From: Planococcus citri
Taxonomy: Eukaryota; Arthropoda; Insecta; Hemiptera; Pseudococcidae
Direction of reading: 5' to 3'
Assembly: GCF_950023065.1 (NCBI RefSeq)
Contig: NC_088678.1
Span: forward strand, 25,534,580 to 25,598,579
Length of the DNA: 64,000 nt
Below are positions 1 through 13,400 of this stretch, in pieces. Made by a program: the position numbers and the translations under genes. Every line of letters starts with the position of its first letter. Positions within the stretch are counted from its first letter, which is position 1. The notes under the pieces were generated by a model. The model was not told the origin of the DNA. It made no database searches and saw nothing but the letters and a program-made list of their open reading frames with translations.

Positions 1-479
1 AAATCCATTTTTAAATTCAGTTTTTTTTTTCAATTTACATATTTAGTAACAATCAATTTTTCATGTCTCAAGTTGCTAATTTTGACCACAATCAGGACCT
101 TTTTCATCCCTTTTATACTCCAGCATGTTGAGCTCTTGATCTAGATGAAAATTGATTTTTCATAAAAAAAAGGCTAAAAAAAAGGATGTCCATTGTAATT
201 TTTTTTTTCAAACTTTGTGATGGTTGCTTTCAACTTTTATATTGAATAATGAAAATTTTAGCTTTCATCGTCTTGCAAACTGATTTGCTTCAAGTTCAAC
301 CTCATGGAAAGTATGAGGCTTTGATGAAATTTTGTTTTTGTTTTGTGTTTTGAAATAGCTGATGAGCATTCAATTATTTTTGGAACATGTTTTATTTGTG
401 GTTCAAGCGTTTCAACTGTGTTTCAAACGTGTAGGTAATTACCTGTGTTAGTCCAGAATTTTTGAGTAAATATTTTTAT
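1..479. other. AT-rich DNA, nothing recognised
   Basis: The sequence is low-complexity and AT-rich. I see no coding frame, RNA gene or repeat structure other than homopolymer tracts. Confidence 0.5.
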
Positions 480-3060
480 TTTTTAGGGACTTTGATTGTA
501 AACACGTTTTAAACATTTACAAACGTGTTTCAAACATTGAAAACTGGTTTTGAAAATTTTTAAAAATTCAGAAACCGGTTTCAAAACATTTGGAAACAGG
601 TTTCAAGACACTTTAAAACCGGTTTTAAAACATTTCAAACCAGTTTCAAAAATTTTTTTATTTTAAAACAAGTTCTCAAACATTTTGCAACAGGTTTCCA
701 AACATTTTAAACTCGGTTTTTGGACATTTTAAAACCAGGCTTGTACAATTAACATAACTTCTGAATAATCTCAATGCGTTTTTTTGAACACTCAACTTTT
801 TGAAATAGGTTTTCAAACATTCTAAAAAACAAGGTTCCGAACATTTGAAAACGATTTTCAAACACTTGGAAATCAAACTCGGTATTTTGGAGTTGGTTTT
901 AAACTTTTTGAAACCGGTTTTAAATATGTATTTCAAAATTGGTTCTCGAGCATTATGAAGCAGATTTTCAAACATTTTGAAAAAAGTTTTCAAACAATTG
1001 AAAATGATTTTCAAACATATCGAAACTGGTATCTAAACTTATTTCAAAACTGGTTTCAAACATTTTTAAAATGATTTTCTTTCAATTTTGGACCAGTTTT
1101 TAATCATTCTGAAACAGGTTTTTAACAATTTCAAAATTAGTAGGTTTTCTGAACGCTTACCTGCCATTTTAAAATAGATTTTCAAAATTTAAATATTTGA
1201 AAAAGAGTTCTCAATATTTTGAAGCAGGTTCTCAAACATTTCTGAGCTTGTTTTTGAACATTTCTAAGCTTGTTTTCAAACAATTTAAAACAGATTTTTA
1301 AACGTATCGAAACTGGTTTCAAACATTTTTAAAACTAATTTTCGGATATTTTAAAACCGGTTTAGAACATTTTTGAAACCAGATTTTAATAATTTTTAAA
1401 CGGATTGAAAACCATAAGTACTTAATTTTTTTATACGCTTGGCCATTTTAAAATAGGTTTTCAAAATTCAGAATATTCGAAAAAGAGTTATCAACATTTT
1501 GAAGATGGTTTTCAATATTTTGAAGCAGGTTCTCTAACACTTCTAAGCTTGTTTTTGAACATTTTAAAACAGATTTTCAAACAATCGAAAACGATTTTTA
1601 AACGTATCGAAACTGGTTTCTAACATTTTGAAGTTGATTTTCGGACATTTTAAAACAGGTTTTGAAAAATTTTGAAACCAGATTGAAAACAAAAAGTAAG
1701 TTTTTTGAACGCTTACCATTTTAAAATGGGTTTTTAAAATTAAAATATTTGAAAAAGAGTTCTCAACATTTTGAAGATGGTTTTCAATATTTTGAAGCAG
1801 GTTCTCAAACATTTCTAAGCTTGTTTTCAAACAATTTAAAACAGATTTTTAAACGTATCGAAACTGGTTTTAAACATATTTCAAAACTGGTTTCAAACAT
1901 TTTTAAAACTAATTTTCGGATATTTTAAAACCGGTTTAGAACAATTTTGAAACCAGATTTTAATAATTTTTAAACGGATTGAAAACAATGAGTACTTAAT
2001 TTTTTTATACGCTTTGCCATTTTAAAATAGGTTTTCAAAATTCAGAATATTCGAAAAAGAGTTATCAACATTTTGAAGATGGTATTCAATATTTTGAAAC
2101 AGGTTCTCAAACACTTCTAAGCTTGTTTTTAAACATTTTAAAACAGATTTTCAAACAATTGAAAATGATTTTCAAACGTATCGAAACTGGTTTTAAGCAT
2201 ATTTCAAAACTGGTTTCAAACATTTTAAAACAGGTTTAGAACAATTTTGAAACCAGATTTTGATCATTTTTAAACGGATTGAAAACAATAAGTAGGTTTT
2301 TTGAACGCGTTACCATTTTAAAATAGGTTTTCGAAATTAAAATATTCTAAAAAGAGTTCTCGACATTTTGAAGATGAGTTTCAATAATATTTTGAAGCAG
2401 GTTCTCAAACATTTCTAAGCTTGTTTTTAAACATTTTGAAACCGATTTTCAAACAATTGAAAAAGATTTTCAGACGTATCGAAACTGGTTTCAAACATTT
2501 TAATTTTCGGATATTTTAAAACAGATTTCGAAAAATTTTGAAACCAGATTTTGATAATTTTTAAACAGATTGAAAACAATAAGTAGGTTTTCTGAACGTT
2601 TACCATTTCAAAATAGGTTTTAAAAATTCAAATATGAATTTGTAAATGAGTTCTCAACGTGAAACTGATTTTGAACATTTTAAAACCGGTTTTCAATGTT
2701 TCAAAACCGGTTTTCAAACTTTTTGAAACAGATTTTCATACATTTCAAAACGGTTTTCAAAAATTTTGGAACCAATTTCAAACATTTCAAACAGGTTTTC
2801 AAACATGAGCAAGTTTTCAAACTTTTTATTTATTTTGAACTCTGAGAAGCAGGATTTGGGCGTTTGAAAAAGTGCTTCAACAGAGATCCTGAAAAAATGA
2901 AAAATTCAAAACGATGTTTTGAAGCATTTAAAAAAATTGCAAACATTTTGAAGTAAACTTCAGGCATTTTGAAACAGGTTTTAAAATTTTTTAAACACGT
3001 TTTGAACATTTTGAAACAGATTTCAATGAGTTTAAAACAGGTTCCAGATATTTTCAAACG
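480..3060. repeat. Satellite-like tandem repeat with a higher-order unit of about 290 bp
   Basis: The region is built from variants of TTTTAAAACAGGTTTTCAAA. From about 1130 to 2620 a longer unit recurs. Its marker GAACGCTTACCATTTTAAAA (or variants) starts at 1151, 1435, 1707, 2009, 2303 and 2593, giving spacings of 272-302 bp. Small minus-strand ORFs here (for example 676-1014) are repeat read-through. It probably lies in a TET intron upstream of 4239. Confidence 0.85.
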
Positions 3061-4238
3061 TGTTTTAATTATTCCGAATGAATTTTACAAGTAAATTGTA
3101 AGTTAGGTAGGTAATTGATAATTATGAACTATATAGGTAGGTATCTACCTATTTAAGAGTAAAAACGCTGTTCTTCTGAAACATTTTTACAATTCGAGGT
3201 CAGTCCTGGCATCCTCTGAAGGGTTACCTAGGACTGTGGAAAAAACTGACTGTTTCTATTACCAGATTATCGAATGAAAACCAAAAATTGAGAATAATCA
3301 GGTGATCAGACTGCCATATTTGGTTTGATTTGATGATACGAGTTAAGGGATAGGTCAGTATCAAAAACGAATTTACTATACCGATTATCGCGAATTGATT
3401 ATCAATATTAGTACAGTTTCGACACCTTTCGTACTATCTTATCGATATTTACCTACTTTCGAATGTCGCGGTCGCGATGGTTTTCCATGCGGTATTATCA
3501 GCAGTGATCGAGTGTAGCGAACACCACGACCAGGAAATTAACGCTTGTTGATTGTTGATTGTTGACGTATCATTGTATACACGGTACGGTTACCATATAA
3601 CTCTATAATGTACAGCCTTGATTGTAAATTATTGAATTAATAGAAGAATAATACAAAATGATGAGAAATGCCGAGCACGCAAGTTGCGTAATAAATTAAG
3701 AACAATTTAGTGTGCTGTACAGTATTACTACATTTTTTATAAGGTTTATACTCGTATTTTGTCGTCAATCGTCCTCGTTTATGTAACGACAACTACACAC
3801 ACTTTGGTAACCTGGTACTTCTAACGAGGAATTATTATTAATGAAAATGAGTGTAATTTTTCATTTTGTATACGTGTATACTCGTATTTTGAATTCTGTC
3901 GATTCGTATACGTAATACCTATCTAGTGTGTTTACGAGGTGGAGGTGGTTGTATGCGATGCAGTATTACCTACTGCCGAATATAAATGCTGACGTACGTA
4001 GTTGTTTAATTTATTCCTTAACATGTTGAAAAAAACTTTTTTTTACCAACACCTGGGAACATTACGCACATAACGTGTAGGTAGCTAGGTACATTACATG
4101 CGTACAATAATTTGTAGGCTGGCATCCAATCCACCCTATGGTATGGTGTGGCGCTCGCTTATATGCGCGATCATTGATGATTCATATGTGAAATTTTTCA
4201 TCGTATTGATAACACGTTGCATTATGATTTGTGTGCAG
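3061..4238 (+). other. Upstream of first visible TET exon: no gene seen, possible alternative 5' exon
   Basis: CpG content rises at about 3380-4000 (TCGCGGTCGCGATGG near 3465), unlike the flanking satellite. An ATG at 4098 is in frame with the TET exon at 4239 and adds 47 residues (MRTIICRLASNPPYG...). This could be intron, or an alternative promoter and first exon. There is no direct promoter evidence. Confidence 0.35.
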
Positions 4239-4436
4239 AGTTACCGTAACAAGGGCGGAAGAGGAGGTGGAAACGCTAATCAAAGTCAAGGTCCACCGAC
4301 GCCGCAGCAAGCTCCTTCATCATCGGGTGCAGCAACGCCGCAACCAGCAGCTCATCCGCAGTCATCGACGATTGTCGCTTTAAATGGTAACGATCCTTCG
4401 CCCAATCCGACCATGATGACTACCGCCGATCATTCG
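4239..4436 (+). CDS. Tet: TET exon a (first visible coding exon, Gly/Pro/Ser-rich)
   Basis: The segment of 66 codons lies between an AG acceptor (GTGTGCAG ending 4238) and a GTAAGT donor at 4437, phase 0 at both ends. It reads SYRNKGGRGGG and then a Pro/Gln/Ser/Ala-rich stretch ending TMMTTADHS. It has no domain of its own. Its link to TET rests on strand, phase, and similar composition to the next exons, 21.5 kb downstream. The frame is open upstream to an ATG at 4098, so this could instead be the 3' part of an alternative first exon. Which is right cannot be decided from the sequence. Confidence 0.7.
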
Positions 4437-7400
4437 GTAAGTTTTGTTACTTCTTGAATTTCATACCTAGGTATATAATTAGCTCCCTCCCACGGACTCC
4501 CCCTTCTTATAAATTACTAAACGAGATATGGATTTGTTCTTTTGGACTTCGAAAAGATAAAGTGGTTAAAAGCTCAATCCTCTTGGAGAGTATTGGGCCT
4601 CCTCATATAAGCTCAAAATTTCACTTTTGAGTAGTGGAAAATTTTTCAAAAAACTGACCACCCTAAATAATATCAAAATATCATAACAATTTTATTAGAA
4701 AATTTATTATCGCGACAATTTAAATTCAATTTGCATAATATTCGCATTTATATGCTAGAAGACCACTCAAGGTGAATATTATTTTCCCAACTCTTTTGTT
4801 AATGCTTCTAAAATGGGCATGGTTTTGTGAAAAATCGACGAACTAGAGAAAAAATTCCAATTTAATTGACATCGAGTCTATATCACTTCATCCTACTAAT
4901 AAACGGTCATGTGATCTAAAGCCTTTCGTAATTCTTCAGGAATTTTAAACATATCATTATTTCGTTTGAAAATTCAACGAATTGTGGCTCGACTCATTAA
5001 ACATCATCGCCAAATGTTTCCTGAAACAATAAAACTAAATTTATCCCGAATCTGGTCGTTTTTACGTAATTACTCGTACACAATGAAGCAATTATCGTGC
5101 CAAATTTGCGAGTTTTTCAGTTTCGAAATCAAATTGCATGTACAGTATAGTGTGAAAAGTAGGTGATTTTTCGACGTACGAGTACATGTACGTATGCAGA
5201 TGAGTCAACGAGTTGAATATGATTATATTTTTTTACTTGAAATTTGGTTTTGAAAGAAATTAAATGATTTTGTAGATAAGAAATGAACTTCTTTTAAATT
5301 GGTAACTTATTTCACGAATTTTTGGTATCGTTCTTTATTAAAATTGGCTGATAGGTTTCTAGAAGAAGGGGGGGGGTCGGGAACCCTATTGCCAGATCTG
5401 ATCTGGACATTCATTTCTGATCAATTCAACTGGGGATTTTTTCATTCATGTTCTTCTTCTCTCAAACCTTCATTTTTTTTTCAATTTTTTTTTTAAAACT
5501 TGAAAAATTGTGATCTGTAGAATATTGGTTTGAAAATGTGTCGAGGCTTTCTGATATTTTTTGGAATTTTGTTCGCCCACTGCAGGTTCTGAAGTTCAGC
5601 TGCTTCGTGTGAAATATTTTTTTTATTTTGTATTGTTGACTTTTTGTGGGGTAAGTAAGTAAAAAAACCCTCAAATGACGGAAAAATTGTCTAGATTTAC
5701 ATGGACTGTTTACCTAAAATAGTAATTTTAGAATCGTTTTATTTTTAACACGAATTGCATAGGTCACGTGTGTGTGTGTGTATGTGTGACGGAATTTGAA
5801 GTCAGTTCGTAATTACTTTGTGTTTGTACCTATACGGTTCATGAATTCTAGTTTAAATAGGATGGAATACTAATAGTACGCAGTAATTTTGATAATATTC
5901 AGTTGAAAAAGATAAAAGCAGAATATTTCGGAATAAGGAGTAACTCTTATCAGTACATACACAATCTTCTCATTTCTCTTAGATACACGTTCATTTAGGT
6001 ACAAGTACGTGTATGCAAGTTGTTGGAAGTATAAAATGTTTCTCTTTTTTGTGTTGCTATATGCAAAGGCTCATTACGGAGTTGATTCGAGCTAATGGTT
6101 TCGTGAAAGGTTCCAAGGTCGTATTTTTATTTCACTTTAAACGAAATTTATTCAATAAGAATATCTACTTAGTTATGAAGTTGTAATGATTTTTGAAATT
6201 GAGGAAAAAGATCGTACTTATACTGTTCAATAATATCAAAATATTTTGATTTCATTTAGTCGTTAAAATTATCTATCACTTTTTTTTTTGATAATTAGTT
6301 CGAGTTGAGTGGAAAATTATATCTAAGTGAAATGTTGCAATAATAATTACGATGGAAAAAAAGAATGATTCATGATTTTTACTGATGACGAAATAATTGT
6401 TCATTTCCTTCCTCGACGAGTTGTCGCGTATACCTACCAACTTACCTATCTACTCGTTTATTGTAAAAGTAATAAATTATCGATAAAATATTATTATTAT
6501 TCCGGATGAAACGAATGGAAATATATTTTTATTCCAACGAATTGCGAGCTAAAGGAAATTGAAAAGCTGTTTCTGTTTTCATTTGTACGAGAATATATTT
6601 TGTATTATGGAAGTTTTAGTTTATCGTTTAGTTTGCTGTGATGATGATGAGGGTGGGAAGAGGGAAGGAGATGGATTTATTTCGATTTAAAGTGGAAATA
6701 AATTTGTATTCTTGTTTCAAGATTTGAAATTATCGACTGTGTTAAAATCGGGAAGTAATTTATTGGCCTGATTGCTTTTGTGAAAAATGAAAATGCTGCT
6801 CACTACCTGACGCCAATGTCGAAGTTAATTCTTTGGGTTGGAAAAATAGGCTTTCAAGTGAATGATTTTTAAATATGATGAGCTTTTTTTTTTTGAAAAA
6901 GTCGAGGTGTTCACCATGAAATTGCCCAAATTGTGAATAAACTCGTTAAAAATGCCGAGAGAAAGCCAGATCTTGATTTTTAGTTGCCCAATTTAATTGC
7001 TGAGTCTTCTATAGAAATTCAAAAAAAAACTAAAAAAGTACTTCGGTAACTTGCATAAAAAATTGTAATTTTTGAATTCTCAAAAATTTACTAAAAATCC
7101 AAAAAAATATAAGGCAGTGGAAATTTTGGTTAGGGTACCTATTTTGTGAAAAAAACCAAAGTTTCTGTCAAATTTTTTTGACCATTTTTGAAAAATTGGA
7201 GCTCAATCACTCTCGAAAAATGCCCAAAAAATTTTAAATAATTATACTAACAAGGGAACCTCTTGAGGTGCCGCACTCCGATTTGAACGGGACCGCTATT
7301 TTTCGAAAGAGCATAGTCCAAAACCCTCAAAACCAAATTTTCATCTGCCCAAGTTCATTTTTCGATTTTTGGCGAATTTTTGAAAATTCAAAATTGACTG

Positions 7401-10400
7401 TTTTTGGCAATTTATGCTTTTTTTCAAAAGTACGTACTTGATCAGTAAAAATGGTCAAAATAAGTCCCAAAACTAATATTAATTACCCAAGTCCAAATTT
7501 CACCATTTCCAGCCATTCTGGAGCCTCCAGCACGATTTTTAAATTTCTCCAGAATTTTGAATTTGCTCAAGAAGGCGTGAATATGAAGTTGGGCAGCTAA
7601 AAATCGAGTTGTATATTACACTCGACCTGTTTAACGAGTTTATCCATATTTGAGCCGATTTTGAGACTGACACCTCAAGAGTGGTTTTTTGAGGTGTCAC
7701 TCTCGCTCCTAAACGGCTGGAATGGTAGAATTTGCGCTCCGGAGGTTAGTTCTTGAAGAAATACAGCGATTCGCACAAATTTCAAAAATTTTCTCACAAA
7801 CTGTTATCTTTTGATTTTTTGGATTTTTTAATTTTGAAAAAAGCTGGTTAAAAAACCACTCTTGAGGTGTCACTCTCAAAATCGGCTCAAATGTGGATCA
7901 ACTCGTTAAACAGGTCGAGTGTAATATACAACTCGATTTTTAGCTGCCCAACTTCATATTCACGCCTTCTGGAGCAAATTCAAAATTCTGGAGAAATTGA
8001 AAATCGCGCTGGAGGCTCCAGAATAGCTGAAAATTGTGAAATTTGGATTTGGAGGGTTAGTTTTGGACTAAATACAGCGATTCACGTGAATTTTGAAAAT
8101 TCAAAATCGGCTGAAATGTGGATAAACTCGTTAAACAGGTCGAGTGTAATATACAATTGGATTTTTAGCTGCCCAACTTCATTTCACGCCTTCTGGAGCA
8201 AATTCAAAATTCTGGAGAAATTGAAAATCGCGCTGGTGGCTCCAGAATGGCTGGAAATTGTGAAATTTGGATTTGGGGGGTTAATTTTGGACAAAATACA
8301 GCGATTCACGTGAATTTCGAAAATTTCCATACAAACGGAAAACTTTTGATTTTTTGGATTTTCTAATTTTGAAAAAAGCTGGTCAAAAAGCCACTTTTGA
8401 AGTGTCACTCTCAACATCGGCTCAAATGTAGATAAACTCGTTAAACAGGTCGAGTGTAATATACAACTCGATTTTTAGCTACCCAACTTCATATTCACGC
8501 CTTCTGGAGCAAATTCAAAATTCTGGAGAAATTGAAAAATCGCGCTGGAGGCTCCAGAATGGCTGGAAATGATGAAATTTGTACTTGGGTAATTAATATT
8601 AGTTTTGAGACTTATTTTGACCATTTTTACTGATCAAGTACGTACTTTTAAAAAAAAGCATAAATTGCCAAAAACAGTCAATTTTGAATTTTCAAAAATT
8701 CGCCAAAAATCGAAAAATGAACTAGGGCTGCTGAAAATTTGGTTTTGAGGGTTTTAGACTATGCTCTTTCCAAAAATCGCAGGTCCCGTTCAAATCGGAG
8801 TGTGACACCTCAAGAGGTTCCCTTGTAAGTACCTAATTTTTGATTTTTAAAATAAATTTTAAAATTATTTTGAAGAGTAATATGTCAACTCCTTTAAAAA
8901 TCATGACCCAATTTTGGGCTTAAAATTCTTCAGAATTACTCAAAGAACATTTTCGTCACAATGTTTGAATTTCTCACGAAATTTTAACGTATTTTGATAG
9001 GTCGCATGACACTTTTTCAGAAATTTTTAAAATCATGACTCATTGAGCCTTAAATTAATCAAAATTTGCTCAAAAACATATTTTTCGAAACATAAGTAGG
9101 TATTTTGAATTTCCTTGTGAGAGAGATTATTTCATAGAAGAATTTTGGCCGCGTTTACTTATTTAGTTTCTAGTTCCTTTGCTCACCCCCCCCCCCCCCC
9201 CTCCATCCACTCTTTGATCTATGAACTTGTACCAAAGTCTCAAAACCCGAACTGGATGTGAAATTGTGAAACCATGCCCTGAAATGGCTTTATTTTCTCC
9301 GTGTACCTTATTTCGTCAACCGAAGTGAACTTCGACTGACATTTTACACCCTCGATAATAATATTCCTTCTATTCTACCGCTTTTATTGTGCTGTTTCCG
9401 TCGACTCGAACGCAGTTGTAACGTTTACGTTCATTCATAAAATGCTTTCTACCCCTTTCGCTCGACAAACCTTCGCTATAAAACTTTCTCTTTTTCACCT
9501 TTTTTCTCATCTTGTATCATTTTCTCGGTTGTATACACCGAGGAAGAAAGCGTAGTACGAGAAAGACAGAGATGGATAGAGAGAGATGGGGATGAAGGAG
9601 AAATAAGAAAAAAAACGTTAAAAGCACGTTGACGATTGACGGCATCACGACGTCGACGACTCGACTCGACTCGCAGACGACAACGACGACAGGGACCGGG
9701 GCGGAAGGGGTGAAAAAGCACAAGCACACCAAGAAATACGTAACCTAGACAAAGTTTGTAAACAGGCTTTCGCAGACACAACAAATTGTAAAGGGATTCC
9801 GGGTAGAAAAGATTGTCTGACAGTCTGACATTTTAGTTCGTAACAAAACAGTATTACGATCTCGTTTGAACTACAACACAGCACAGTCTCGGTCTCAAAA
9901 GGGTTACCTACGGCAATTTAAACGTGGAAAAGCTGGGTAGAGAAAGGCATTTAGTTAAAGCCATACCCGCTTAGTGCCTTTGAACGGATAAAACTTTCTC
10001 TACGCCTTTCGCTCGTTCAACGGTTCTTTAATCGTGGCTCCCATCGTTGGAACGACCTTTCCACTGTCTTTTATCTTTTCCTATTCTTTGTCAATGGGGT
10101 TTTCCCTACGTGTATATCTCTATGTGTATAGTCTTATGTACTCGTAGTAGGTTCTCTTATATACTCGTAGACCCCGCTCGTCTGTTTCCCTTTCTCCATC
10201 TGTGTCCTGTTTATCGTCGAACAGAAAAACGCGATCGTGTATTTAGTAAAAAATATACCTACACGTGCTGTATGCCACGAGTATACACCTATATAATCCA
10301 GATTGTATGTATTTCGGAATACGACTGGCGAAAAAAAAGAAAGGGGTTATGTTTTGCCACTTGGTATTATTTTTTACCTCGTTTTCGTTCTTTATTTTAT

Positions 10401-13400
10401 CGTCTTCGTGACCTACTATAATACTAATTGTGAAAATATCTTCTTTTATTTACGTTCGTTCGTCTGATGCCTTTGATTTCACTCTAAAATGTCAACACAC
10501 GACCTTAATCGAATTAAGGAACGATGCGTTTCCTTTCGCTTGCCTACCTACATATTATACTTATTGTTAGTCGAATGACTTATTCATCGTATAATATGGA
10601 AACATTATGCATTACCCTTTCATGTGCACAAACATCGTCATCGTCGCAAATATCTCTATACCTATTTCTATGTTGGAGTTGAGAGTATAACTAAATCAAT
10701 AAAATACATTATCATTATTCCTCGTACATACATAGCCCTTGATCGAAGAGTAAACAGCAAACAAAAGAGGTTTTACCCTTTTAAATAAGATTATCACCAA
10801 TCAAGCCGCCTTTTACTCTGTACAAATTTGATTTGCTCGTGTAGTCGGTACGTTTAAAAGGCCTCCTCTTTACTTCGCCTTTCGCCTTAATTTGCCAAAA
10901 TAGTAAATTCGATTTTTACTTGAAAAACGTAGTGCGCAGTTTGTGAAATTGTATTACCTATTCGAGCCAGAAAGAAGCCTATTGGAAAAACATTTCAGCT
11001 AAACGAAAAATAATATCGACTCGCGGTGTACTTTATTGAAATTGCCTCATCTTTTAAACAGGTTTGCAAGATTTAAGGGTCAATGTCATCTCGGCAATAT
11101 AGTCGTGGTGTTTCGGCGCGAGAGTCTTTGAACTTGGAATGTAATTACTTTTCGAGCAGCTCGAATTACACTGCACGTAGCTCTCGTTCTCGTAGTTTGC
11201 TAATAATAATTATGTATCCCATGAGAAAATTTTTTAACGGTGAGTCGAGCGAGAAATGGTTATTAGAGGATAGTCGTTGTCGTTTTAATTTAGTTGCAGA
11301 GGGGGTTTTCAATTTCCGCGACCGGTGTGATGTAATTTGGAAAACATGTCAGGTGATTGGATCGAATTGAATTTTATGTTTTTAATTCGAATGATGGGTT
11401 TTAGAATATGGATTTGAGGTGTTGGTGATTGTGAAGGTAAAAGGAGAACCATTTTGGGCAATTAGTCACCAAAGTATACTAATTTTTTGCCATAACGCAT
11501 ACAAGAAGAGCTGCAAAAGATGTTCATGGCCTGAAAGGAAAAGTCAAGGAACAGTTTCATGCTTTGAGTTGAGTTGGAGACAATCGTGGAAAAAATTAGG
11601 CTCTTATAGATTTCCTATGTGGTTGCATTTTGCTATAGGTGAGTCATAGACTGCATAAAACGTTTCTCTGAGACTTGTGTTTGTTTAAATCTTTCATTCC
11701 TCTGGCCTCCCATCTTCTGAGACTTATAAACCATTAAAATCTGAGATTTTCCATTTATGCATGCTAAAGAGATCATACTCAAAAGTAGCTGAGACTTGTG
11801 TTTGTTTGAATCTTTCATTCCTTAGGCCTTCTGACATCTGGGACTTGTAAACCATTAAAATCTGAGATTTTCCATTTAAGTACTAAAGAGATCATAAAAG
11901 CAGCTGAAACTTATGTTTGTTTGAATTTTTTATTCCTCTGGCCTCTGATCTTTCTGAGACTTGCAAACTGTTAAAATATGAGATTTTCCATTTATGCGGA
12001 AAAGATCATAAAAGCACTATCAAAAATGAATAAAATATAAGTATGAATTTTTGAAAGGATTTTTAAAATACAAAAAGAAAATTAAATGAAGAAAAACCAT
12101 GTTTAAAGTTTATATTGTTACCTTAAAGCTGAAATCAAGTATGCCCATAAAAAAAGTACAATTTTATGCATCACTGTCACTGATAAGGTTTGGATATGCT
12201 TGGAAGGGTTCATTGAGTCTTGATTGATCATCAGTTAGCTTTGTGGATCTTCCATGGTGCACTTATACTGCGCTTAATTGCAAATTTTCCATTTCAGGTA
12301 GAGCTGTGGGACCAAAAATATCCCGAAACTGGAACTGATTAAATCCCGATTCAAATGCAATCCCAAAACCTTAATTGTTATTTTTCTTAATCCCAAAACT
12401 GAAAAAATCCTGGGAACTGATATAACTTTAAACCTGAAACAATCCCAGAACCAAAACAAAATTGTTTCAGTTTTGGGATTTCAATTTTTGCTTTTTCCCG
12501 CAATTTTCAGGGATGCTGCCGATGCTATTGATTGCTAATCGATTAATTTTCCCCATTTATCGCCATTATTGTGATATCACCATACCAACAACTTGCGATC
12601 TGTTCTGTAAGGAATAAGGATTGCTAGTGTGCAACAAGAAATTTATGCTAACACCTGGAGGAAGGTTGTTGAATTTTGGAAGTAACTCCACTCACAGTTT
12701 TGACATGTGCAGTGTCCGATTTTTCACATTCACTTTAGCGATTCTTGCGGAAAAGATCACAAGTTGTTAGTATCGTGGTATCATGATAATCGCCATAACT
12801 CATTTATTCAATCAATCAATTTGATTATTGTGATATTTAATATTGTCGGCATCCCTGGTGATTTCATTTTCATAAATGGTCATTTTACATCATTTATTAT
12901 CAACCATTCAGATTATAATGAAAATTACTCTACAAATTAAGCAAAATGTGCTGCATTTAAAACGTTAAACTAATTACACCATTGGATTTTCACGTCAAAA
13001 CCTCCCATTTTTTAAACCCTTGCAGGATCCATTAGTCAATTTGGGCTCGAAATTGGTTGAAATGGAAATCCTGGAACTGAATCCAATTCAACCCGGAACC
13101 GAAACAATTTTTTCAATCCCAAAACAAATCCCGAAACCAAAATGAAAATTTAGAAGAACGAATCCCAAAAGGGAAATTCAGTGTTGAGAACCGTTTGGAT
13201 TTGAATTGGTTGTGATGGTTGTGGTTTTCAGAACCTTTGAAAATAAGTGGTTCTGGTTTCGGTTCTCAAAAGGTTCCCAGTTGTGGCTTTGAAACAGTTT
13301 TGTTTTGGTTCCAAAAGATACCTTTCACATTGTTCTTCCAAAATGGTTCTCAGTTCTTCTCAAACTCAAACGGTTCTGGTTGTTCCTTTTACTCCTCCTT

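Noticed and set aside
676..3057. Lys/Phe-rich minus-strand ORFs
   Set aside because: They arise from the TTTTCAAACATTTT satellite; composition tracks the repeat.
7867..8313. 148-aa ORF with internally repeated sequence
   Set aside because: The repeat in the protein equals the DNA direct repeat inside foldback element A.
9476..9884. Overlapping minus-strand ORFs in CpG-rich DNA
   Set aside because: Three frames overlap, none has a domain or splice support; chance frames in GC-richer DNA.
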